A DNA stretch of 64,000 nt, from NCBI GenBank assembly GCA_018712645.1, contig DVGO01000038.1:1-64000 (forward strand). Direction: 5' to 3'. Each line of letters opens with the position of its first letter. Position 1 is the first letter of the stretch. The position numbers were made by a program, and so were the translations under genes. This stretch comes from Candidatus Faecousia faecavium (GTDB lineage: Bacteria; Bacillota; Clostridia; Oscillospirales; Oscillospiraceae). Below are positions 40,687-48,163 of the stretch, piece by piece. Under the pieces are notes generated by a model that was not told the DNA's origin, did not search any database, and saw nothing but the letters and a program-made list of their open reading frames with translations.

Positions 40687-42171
40687 TTAGGCAGGCGGTA
40701 ACTTTTTTAAAACGATTTTTACTTCTGCATCCTTGCTGACCGATATGTGATCCAGAATTTCCCGCAGATCTTTATTGGTAAACCACTGAAGATGTAAAAA
40801 GCGGTGAATATCCACCCGTAATCTCTGGGATGCCTCCAAACCTTCCTGAAATGTTAGGGTAGGAGGTGGCGGCTCGCACTCTTGAGAGATTCGGTTCAGC
40901 TCCTTCTGAATGGGCAGCAGCTTGGCCTTGAGTGCCTCCAGGGTGATCAGACCGTTGGCATACAGTTCCTGGTAGCGCTCCATTTTGGCAAGAAGTTTTT
41001 CCTGTTTCAGCTCTTGGCCGATGCAGTGGTTTTTCGCTGGAACAGTCCGGGAAGAAAGCTGAGCCAACACCCGGGAGGTGAACGCTTCCGGATCTCCGAT
41101 CTGAGAGAGGATGAAGCGGCTCAAAGCTTCCATTAGTTCCGCTTCTTCCAGACTGACCCGGTTTTCGCAGCCCTGGATACCCTGCTGATCGTTGGTAACG
41201 CAGTGCCAATATACCCGGGTGTTGACATAGGTGTAGGTTTTCCGGCAGAAGGAGTGGCCGCAGTGGGCGCATCGAATAAACGTGGAAAACAGATGCCTGC
41301 CGCTGTAACGTTCCATCTTACCGGGCAATGTGTCCGGTATCCTTCGTTCCAACCGAATCTGCTGGGCTTTCTGAAAGGTATCCGTTGTGACAATGGCCCA
41401 TTCGGGCCGATTGTGGCAAAAATGATCCTCTTCCGGCAGCGCAATCTGCTTCCCGGTGAGAAAGTCCTGAACTTCATATTTGTGATTAACCAAGATGCCG
41501 CAATAGATGGGATTCATGAGAACCCGACGAACACCCCGGGCATCCCAATCCCCGCCGAACTTTGTTTTGTCCCCGTTTTGGTTCAGAATCTGGCTGATGC
41601 ATCGGCACCCCAGCCCTTGCCGGGTGTACAGGGAAAAAATCCTGCGTACTACATCCGCCTCCATGGGGTTGATTTCCAGCGTAAAATTGTCAATCCGATC
41701 GTAGCCGAACAATCCCCGGGGAACACGGCCTTTTTCTGCGTTTATTCGCTTACCCCATTTGACACGCTTGGAAAGATTATTGCTCTCCTCCTGGGCCATG
41801 GCGCTGAACAGGGTCAGTACAAACTCACTGTCTCCCATGGAATCCATATTCGCCGTTAAAAACAAAGTGCGAATCCCCAGAGCCTTCAGGGTGCGGATAC
41901 TTTGCAGAGCATCCACAGTGTTTCTGGCAAAGCGGCTGATGTCCTTCACCACCACCATCTGAAAAGCGCCGGTTTCGGCATCCCGCATCAGCTGCTGGAA
42001 GGCTTCCCGTCGTTTGACGGAGGTTCCACTGATGCCTTCGTCCGCGTACAGCCGATATAATTCATGCCCATTGCGCTGGGCATAGGTCAGAAAGAATTCC
42101 TTCTGGTGGTTCAGACTGTCAAGCTGTTCTTCCTTTTCTGTGGAAACCCGGCAGTAGGCGGCAATCTTCAT
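40687..42171 (-). CDS. large serine recombinase
   Basis: MKIAAYCRVSTEKEEQLDSLNHQKEF..; resolvase N-terminal domain, recombinase domain (GLGCRCISQILNQNG), zinc ribbon (IRCAHCGHSFCRK). Confidence 0.93.
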   Translation of the reverse strand: MKIAAYCRVSTEKEEQLDSLNHQKEFFLTYAQRNGHELYRLYADEGISGTSVKRREAFQQLMRDAETGAFQMVVVKDISRFARNTVDALQSIRTLKALGIRTLFLTANMDSMGDSEFVLTLFSAMAQEESNNLSKRVKWGKRINAEKGRVPRGLFGYDRIDNFTLEINPMEADVVRRIFSLYTRQGLGCRCISQILNQNGDKTKFGGDWDARGVRRVLMNPIYCGILVNHKYEVQDFLTGKQIALPEEDHFCHNRPEWAIVTTDTFQKAQQIRLERRIPDTLPGKMERYSGRHLFSTFIRCAHCGHSFCRKTYTYVNTRVYWHCVTNDQQGIQGCENRVSLEEAELMEALSRFILSQIGDPEAFTSRVLAQLSSRTVPAKNHCIGQELKQEKLLAKMERYQELYANGLITLEALKAKLLPIQKELNRISQECEPPPPTLTFQEGLEASQRLRVDIHRFLHLQWFTNKDLREILDHISVSKDAEVKIVLKKLPPA

Positions 42172-42323
42172 GGTCTGACACTTCCTTCGGCTATGCCAGA
42201 TTCTAAGCCTTCCGGTATTTCCGTAAACTTTTCCAGCAGTAATTTTAGCAAAACTTCTGTGAGGGCATCCGCTGTGTTGGGATTGAAGATGGTATAAACT
42301 GGCTGTACAGACTTTTTTGCCAT
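42168..42323 (-). CDS. 51-aa small protein translationally coupled to the recombinase (not in ORF track)
   Basis: MAKKSVQPVYTIFNPNTADALTEVLLKLLLEKFTEIPEGLESGIAEGSVRP*, ATGA overlap with the recombinase start. Confidence 0.65.
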   Translation of the reverse strand: MAKKSVQPVYTIFNPNTADALTEVLLKLLLEKFTEIPEGLESGIAEGSVRP

Positions 42324-42537
42324 AGATGATCCCTCCCATGCATAGTCTATTGACGCAATCTCTGCGCCATTACCCGGGAGGGAGAAGAAGAAAATGTGAA
42401 CATTTTGTAAATTGTTGTAAACAAGTGAAACATTTTGATAGAAAAAATCGTCTATATAGTCAAGAAGATTTTATACCGACACCCTAGAGAAAGAATAAAG
42501 GAGGACCTGGTCCTCTTTGGAAAGCTGTTGGATAGAT

Positions 42538-42960
42538 ATGAGTATGTTGGATCGTGTAAAAAACATATGCGGAGCCGAGACGGCGCTGGGCATCCGGTTT
42601 TGTTCCCCGGAAGCAGCCCGTTCTCGCTTGCCTCAGGGCAGCAGAATTTTCGGCACGGCAGGGGAGAGCCTGTTCTTCTTTGCGGAAGGATATCAGGAGA
42701 CGGTTTTCGCATTGGACAAGGACACCGGAGACATTCACCCCCTGGCCTACGATTTTTCGGAATTTCTTCGCCTGATTTTGGCCTGCGGGTCAGCGGAATC
42801 CGTTGCCGGTACGGAACGGAAAGATTCCAGGGAATTGGGAACTTCCCAGCCGGGACTGCGGGAACTTCAGGAAGTTCTGAACCTGACCCCCATCCGAAAT
42901 CCGGGAGAATATGTGCGCACCATTGGACAAGTAATTGATTGCAGCAGAATCCGGCAGTAA
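42538..42960 (+). CDS. hypothetical protein
   Basis: MSMLDRVKNICGAETALGIRFCSPEAARSRLPQ...; ORF with plausible upstream start region. Confidence 0.6.
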   Translation: MSMLDRVKNICGAETALGIRFCSPEAARSRLPQGSRIFGTAGESLFFFAEGYQETVFALDKDTGDIHPLAYDFSEFLRLILACGSAESVAGTERKDSRELGTSQPGLRELQEVLNLTPIRNPGEYVRTIGQVIDCSRIRQ

Positions 42961-43016
42961 TTTGTTTGCCAAATCCAGACGGCGATGCAGCTGTACGTTA
43001 AAGAGAGGTGTACCAT

Positions 43017-43445
43017 ATGAGCAGCTACATACTGATTGACACAACGGTAGAAGACAACACTTGGTGGAAAGATCTGATTCAGGCCTGTGCAGTTCTGGGG
43101 GATGTGTTTGAAATCCACTGCTGGTCTGACGAAAGTGACGCGGCGAAGCTTGCCCTGCGGTACGGGCGGAAAGTCGCCTCCACCTGGCGGGACGGAACGG
43201 TGATTCTGGGAACCATCACCAAAGACTTCCTTTCCTATCTGACCCGGATGCCCAAACCCTCGGATACGGAAATCTATAACAAGATGACGCCCTTTTTTAC
43301 CATCCGCCTGGGGGGCAGACTCTACAGTGAGCATTACGGGACGGAGGTCATTATTTCCAAGGTACCGGAAAAGCAGGAACCCTGTGTTGATCGGATTCTG
43401 AACAGGGTGGAGCGCTGCGGAACCGTCCATCGAAATGTCCAATAA
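43017..43445 (+). CDS. hypothetical protein
   Basis: MSSYILIDTTVEDNTWWKDLIQACAVLGDVFEIHCWSDESD...; AGAGAGG RBS upstream; followed by hairpin terminator. Confidence 0.65.
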   Translation: MSSYILIDTTVEDNTWWKDLIQACAVLGDVFEIHCWSDESDAAKLALRYGRKVASTWRDGTVILGTITKDFLSYLTRMPKPSDTEIYNKMTPFFTIRLGGRLYSEHYGTEVIISKVPEKQEPCVDRILNRVERCGTVHRNVQ

Positions 43446-43446
43446 C

Positions 43447-43492
43447 AGCCAGCACGGCACACCGGGAATCCCTTCCGGTGTGCCGTGTTTTT
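43447..43492. terminator. terminator
   Basis: CACGGCACACCGG-GAATCCCTT-CCGGTGTGCCGTG-TTTTT. Confidence 0.85.
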
Positions 43493-43578
43493 GATATCCA
43501 ACAATTTGGGATTTACCCGTTGATTCTCATAAGGAAACCCGGCACGCAAAAACTGCGTGCCGGGCGTTTCTATGGGGT

Positions 43579-44571
43579 TTAGCGGAAGCATTCCAGTGTG
43601 CCGGTTTCCATGAGATAGGCAAAGAATAGATCATCGACGAAACCGTTTCGCTCTGTCCGGCAGGTAAATACCCAAGCCGGACGCAGATGGCAAATGTTGT
43701 CAATGTCAAATTCTGCGAAATATTGCACATTGACGCTGACTACTTCCATGATTTTGTCGTCACCAGACATGTGGGCGAGAAAATCTGTTTTGAGCTTCTC
43801 CGCTGCTTCTTCCAGGGTACATTTGGGAACAATAGCTTCCCGACTGATTTCCTTCAGAAGGAAAGAGCCACCGCAAGAAAACATCCCTTCTTCGGAAATA
43901 TGAGCGGAAATACTGCGAAAGGGAACGTAACCAGTCACCGGCAATCCCTCAAAATAGGGTTGCAACTTTGCATAGTAAGCGCCTTTTCCGTCCTCAGTGA
44001 CATTCGCTGTGACATTCCAGGGCGCAAGGGAAAAACAAGAATACCTTGCAATTTCCTCTCCGGCAGCAGCCGCCGCCTCAGCAGCGGTAGTGGAGAGATC
44101 GCCGGGAATCTGATCGGTGATATATCCCTGCTCGAATGCGTGCCCTTCATCCAAATCCTTCCCATTCAAATCCCGGGTGACATCCAGATAGTACCCGTCT
44201 CCTGTGATGTCTTGAGAGAAAGACAGTAAAAACTGCTCTCCATCTTCCTTCACCCATTCGATTCGTCCGTCTTCCCGTGCAACCTTTTTTGCATCCGGGT
44301 AGGCGGAATAAATATAATCCTGCACAAATCGTTCCAGGGCTTCCTCATCCAGTACCAGCTGGATGTGATTCAGCGTTTCCAGCTCCGGCAGCTCCAGGGA
44401 GCCCTTCAGAATCAGGGTACGGCCCTCTTCCGTCACGGTTTGGGACAGTTCGGTTACGCTGCCGGCTTCCCAGAGGGCAGTCTGGGTGGGCTGGGTTTCT
44501 GCCTGGGGAGCGGCGCAGCCGGACAGACAGAAAATGGCCAGCAGCAGTGCAAACCAATTTGCTTTTTTCAT
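43579..44571 (-). CDS. lipoprotein of unknown function
   Basis: MKKANWFALLLAIFCLSGCAAPQAETQPTQ (lipobox LSGC); last gene after sigma/anti-sigma. Confidence 0.75.
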   Translation of the reverse strand: MKKANWFALLLAIFCLSGCAAPQAETQPTQTALWEAGSVTELSQTVTEEGRTLILKGSLELPELETLNHIQLVLDEEALERFVQDYIYSAYPDAKKVAREDGRIEWVKEDGEQFLLSFSQDITGDGYYLDVTRDLNGKDLDEGHAFEQGYITDQIPGDLSTTAAEAAAAAGEEIARYSCFSLAPWNVTANVTEDGKGAYYAKLQPYFEGLPVTGYVPFRSISAHISEEGMFSCGGSFLLKEISREAIVPKCTLEEAAEKLKTDFLAHMSGDDKIMEVVSVNVQYFAEFDIDNICHLRPAWVFTCRTERNGFVDDLFFAYLMETGTLECFR

Positions 44572-44576
44572 AATCA

Positions 44577-45545
44577 TCATGCCTCCTTTTCACTTTGAAG
44601 AAGCATTCTCTGGACGTTGTCCAGTGTAAGGGACACAATCTGCTCCTGATTGGGGGCATAGGTTTGGTAGGCATGCCCGTCCAGTTCCAGGTACCAGTAT
44701 TGGTAGCTGGATTTTACTTTTAACTCCACAGTAATGGAGGATTGATTCTTTCCTACATCCGGTAAGGGATTCAGGTAAAGGCAAGTTCCTGCCTCTGTGT
44801 ACATATCGGCGATTCCGATAGCATCGGGATTGCCGGTCATGGCGGTGATGGTATCCACCCCGTTGACCAGTATATGATCTCCCACATATAGATCCTGGGT
44901 GACCACGCAGACATAGCCATTTTGCACAAGCAGCTGCCACATTTTCTCATAAGCCTCCGGGGACAGCATCTGCCGGAGTTCTCCTTCCATGGCCAGAGCG
45001 TCCCGTTTCATGGAATGCTCCTGAACGTATTCCGGCAGGGTGCCGTACTGAGCTTCGTAGGTCTTTCGATCAATGCCGCCGAAAGGCATCAGATTCGTAC
45101 CTTTGAGCTGCCGCAGAAGAGCTTCGTCCACCTGATATCCCACCACCGGCTCCGGCAGCACTTCCTCCAGATTGTACCCCAGCAGAATGGTTTCCCCGTC
45201 ATAGTAGCTCTGAGAGAGGACAAACTTGGATGCGTCCATCTTGGGCAGTTCCACCACTTCCGGAATCTGGGTTTGGCTTGCCTGCTCTGCCTGGGCGTAT
45301 ATGGTCTCCTGGGGGAACTGCTCCTTCAGCAGCCCGAAAATGGAAGGAACCCATCCGGCAGCCACGGCGGTTACTGCCAACAGGCTTACGCAGATTGCGG
45401 CGGCCAGGGCAACCACAATTGCTCTGCGCAGAGAACGGATGCTCCCTGTGCCTTCCTGATTTGTCTGCCGGGCCTGGCTGTCCACCAAATCCAGGAAACG
45501 ATCGTCCACATATTCCATAGCGTCAAACAGCTTTTTGCTTCTCAT
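44577..45545 (-). CDS. single-TM anti-sigma-factor-like protein
   Basis: MRSKKLFDAMEYVDDRFLDLVDSQARQ..RRAIVVALAAAICVSLLAVTAVAAGW; overlaps downstream end of sigma gene. Confidence 0.72.
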   Translation of the reverse strand: MRSKKLFDAMEYVDDRFLDLVDSQARQTNQEGTGSIRSLRRAIVVALAAAICVSLLAVTAVAAGWVPSIFGLLKEQFPQETIYAQAEQASQTQIPEVVELPKMDASKFVLSQSYYDGETILLGYNLEEVLPEPVVGYQVDEALLRQLKGTNLMPFGGIDRKTYEAQYGTLPEYVQEHSMKRDALAMEGELRQMLSPEAYEKMWQLLVQNGYVCVVTQDLYVGDHILVNGVDTITAMTGNPDAIGIADMYTEAGTCLYLNPLPDVGKNQSSITVELKVKSSYQYWYLELDGHAYQTYAPNQEQIVSLTLDNVQRMLLQSEKEA

Positions 45546-46102
45546 AGTACAACTCCTTCCTGCTGCAAATGGCTGCGCAGCTGCTGCCGCAGGCGACTCA
45601 GCCGGTATTTGACTTTGCGTTGGGGCAGATGATATCGCTGGCTGATGTCCGGAACGGACATGGCGTAATAATACCGGCTCAGAAAAATGGCGCAGTCCTC
45701 CGCCGTCACACTGCCGAGAAACCGGTTCAGACTGACGCCGATTTGTTTTGCCTCCCACAGTTTCTCTGTATTGTTCCTCCTGTCCGGCAGACATTCATCC
45801 AATTCAGAAAACAGTACCGTCATATGGGGATTGCGCCGCTTTGCGGTGTTGTAGTCCATCCGGTCATAAGATAAATTTCGGGTAATCCGGGACAGGAAAT
45901 GCTTCAATACATTGGGCTTAGTAGGGGGGATGGCATTCCATGCAGCCCAGTATGTATCGCCCACTACTTCTTCCGTATCTTCCTGGCAGTGCAGGATGTT
46001 AAATGCCACTTGGCTCAGGTAATGACCGTATTTTTTCTGCGTCTGCGCAATGGCTTCTTCGCTGCGCTGAAAATACAGACGGACAATTTCGGTATCTTCC
46101 AC
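45542..46102 (-). CDS. RNA polymerase sigma factor, sigma-70/ECF type
   Basis: GTG start after AGGAGGTG; MEDTEIVRLYFQRSEEAIAQTQKKYGHYLSQVAFNILHCQEDTEEVVGDTYWAAWNAIPPTKPNVLKHFLSRITRNLSYDRMD. Confidence 0.9.
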   Translation of the reverse strand: MEDTEIVRLYFQRSEEAIAQTQKKYGHYLSQVAFNILHCQEDTEEVVGDTYWAAWNAIPPTKPNVLKHFLSRITRNLSYDRMDYNTAKRRNPHMTVLFSELDECLPDRRNNTEKLWEAKQIGVSLNRFLGSVTAEDCAIFLSRYYYAMSVPDISQRYHLPQRKVKYRLSRLRQQLRSHLQQEGVVL

Positions 46103-46256
46103 TGTGACACCTCCTTTTGTTTTATAAGGCCTTACACCTATATAGTAGGAGATTCCCATAGAAAGGACAAGCTTCTGTAAAAAGCACACGCAGTTTTTAT
46201 CACAAAAAAACGGAGCCGCATCCAAATGGCTCCGGACCAGGGCGCTATGTACCTGC

Positions 46257-46733
46257 CTATTTGTGGGCAATGAACTCTACTACAGCGGTAGGCAGGTTGG
46301 CGCACAGACGGGTCACACCGTCGGCCTCGCCGATACGGGTATCGCTGCGGTAGATGTGGGAGTGGCTGTCTTCGCCGCACAGAACGGCCCGCTTGGAGAA
46401 CACGGCCAGACCGTACAGGGTGGCGGGACGGGAAACGCCTACCACGGCGTCCGCCAAAATCCGATAGTAGAACGTGATATCGATGCAGTAATGGTTACGG
46501 TTAAAGGCCAAAGGCTCTACATCAATGTAGGTGCACAGCAGTTCGGCGCAGCGCACCCGGGCGTTGGTGGCTTTGTCCAGAATGGCTTGGGAACCGGTGG
46601 TCAGATATACCCGAAGGTCTTCGATGCAGTCCTTATCCCGACAGGAGTCGGTGATCTTCCGTGTGTGGATGGACATTGCCTGGCGCAGATCCTGAGGATC
46701 ACAGCACACAGTGTCCTTTTTTTGCTCTGACAT
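46257..46733 (-). CDS. conserved-looking Cys-containing protein of unknown function
   Basis: MSEQKKDTVCCDPQDLRQAMSIHTRKITDSCRDKDCIEDLRVYLT...; good RBS (GGAGGTAATTCC) upstream. Confidence 0.7.
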   Translation of the reverse strand: MSEQKKDTVCCDPQDLRQAMSIHTRKITDSCRDKDCIEDLRVYLTTGSQAILDKATNARVRCAELLCTYIDVEPLAFNRNHYCIDITFYYRILADAVVGVSRPATLYGLAVFSKRAVLCGEDSHSHIYRSDTRIGEADGVTRLCANLPTAVVEFIAHK

Positions 46734-46835
46734 TGGAATTACCTCCCGAATTGAGAATAAGCATAGCGCTTATAGGACAGTTTATGCAGAGATTTCCGGG
46801 AAGTGCAGACATTTCTGCGGAAGCTTCGGGGCAGA

Positions 46836-46875
46836 AAAAATTGGGAAGCCTCCTTTGAGACTTCCCAATTTTGAA
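46836..46875. terminator. terminator 3' of galM
   Basis: AAAATTGGGAAGCC-TCCTTTGAGA-CTTCCCAATTTT. Confidence 0.8.
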
Positions 46876-46877
46876 AT

Positions 46878-47894
46878 TTACCAGGAGAATTGATAGGTGG
46901 TTACGCTGCGGTAGGTTTCCCCGGCCTTGGTAATGGGCTGGGGCCACTGGGGATGGTGCAAAGCATCGGGATAGAACTGGGTTTCCAGAGCCACACCGCT
47001 GCGCTTGCAGTAGTAGACGCCATCCTTGCCCTGCTCATCCAGGAAGTTGCCAGCGTAGAACTGAATGCCCGGGCAGTCGGTGCTGATGGCCAAGCTCCGG
47101 CCGGAAACCGGGTCGGACAGAATTGCGCAGGGATTGCAGAACACTTCCCAGTTGTGGTCATAGCCGCCCTGCAAGTGCAACGGTTCGTAATCTGCGCCGA
47201 TATCCTGACCGATAGCCTTGGGGGTGCGGAAATCCATAGGGGTACCCGCCACGTCCCGCAGCTCTCCGGTGGGGATGCTTTCCGCATCGTCGGGGTTGAA
47301 GAAACGGCCCGGCAGGGTCAGCAGCTGGTTCATGGCAGCATCGGTCTTGTCATGGCCGGCCAGATTGAAGTAGCTGTGGTTGGTCATATTGAATACGGTA
47401 TCCCGGTCGCAGACGCCCTTATAGGAAATCCGCAGAGTGCCCACCCCTTCCAGGGAGTAGGTAACCTGAATTTCGGCTTTGCCGGGGAAACCCTGATCGC
47501 CGTGGGGGCTGGTAAGACCCAGGGTAATGGCGCTGTCGGCATGGGAGAGAACCTTCCACATCCGCTTGTAATAGTAGTCCGGGCCGGAGTGGAGGTTGTT
47601 TTTTCCCTCGTTGGGGGTCATGACATATGCCTTGCCGCCCAGAGCAAAGGTACCATTTTGGATGCGGTTGGCATTGCGGCCTACGGTTGCACCCAGACAG
47701 GCGTTGCCCAGTCGATAGCCGTTGCAGTCATCGTGACCCAGAACCACATCCGCCATGTTGCCATTATGGTCGGGAACCATCAGCCGAACCAGCGTGGCGC
47801 CGTAGTCACTGACCGCAGCGGTCATACCACCACCGGATATGGTGTACAGTGACGCAATTTCTCCAGAGGGCAATGTGCCGAAAGATTCTTTCAT
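46878..47894 (-). CDS. galM: aldose 1-epimerase (galactose mutarotase)
   Basis: TVGRNANRIQNGTF; NMTNHSYFNLAGH; GIQFYAGNFLDEQGKDG. Confidence 0.93.
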   Translation of the reverse strand: MKESFGTLPSGEIASLYTISGGGMTAAVSDYGATLVRLMVPDHNGNMADVVLGHDDCNGYRLGNACLGATVGRNANRIQNGTFALGGKAYVMTPNEGKNNLHSGPDYYYKRMWKVLSHADSAITLGLTSPHGDQGFPGKAEIQVTYSLEGVGTLRISYKGVCDRDTVFNMTNHSYFNLAGHDKTDAAMNQLLTLPGRFFNPDDAESIPTGELRDVAGTPMDFRTPKAIGQDIGADYEPLHLQGGYDHNWEVFCNPCAILSDPVSGRSLAISTDCPGIQFYAGNFLDEQGKDGVYYCKRSGVALETQFYPDALHHPQWPQPITKAGETYRSVTTYQFSW

Positions 47895-48112
47895 GAAAAT
47901 GACTCCTTTCATTTTTTGACCCGGAATACCGGAGATTATGTAAAGAAGGGTTTTTGTGATTATACTATAATCCTCGACGGATTTCAAACACTTCTTTGTT
48001 CCATCGGGAAGAAAATCCCACTTTCAGCGCCCCTGCTGCTGTGGAGGAATATCCGGAAAAACAGGAACTTTTTCTGGCTGAAAATGCGGATACTACATTT
48101 TGTATATTCTTC

Positions 48113-48140
48113 TTGACAAAAACACAAGATATAGTATAAT
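48113..48140 (+). promoter_or_regulatory. nrdD promoter with a candidate NrdR box in the spacer
   Basis: TTGACA-16-TATAAT; ACACAAGATATAGTAT (48122-48137) matches acaCwAtATaTwGtgt at 14 of 16 positions by eye. Confidence 0.75.
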
Positions 48141-48163
48141 AGGCCCTGCACGCAGAAAGTCAA

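Noticed and set aside
40687-43500. Complete prophage or ICE
   Set aside because: Only a recombinase and small orphans are present; no structural, conjugative or replication genes and no obvious att duplication
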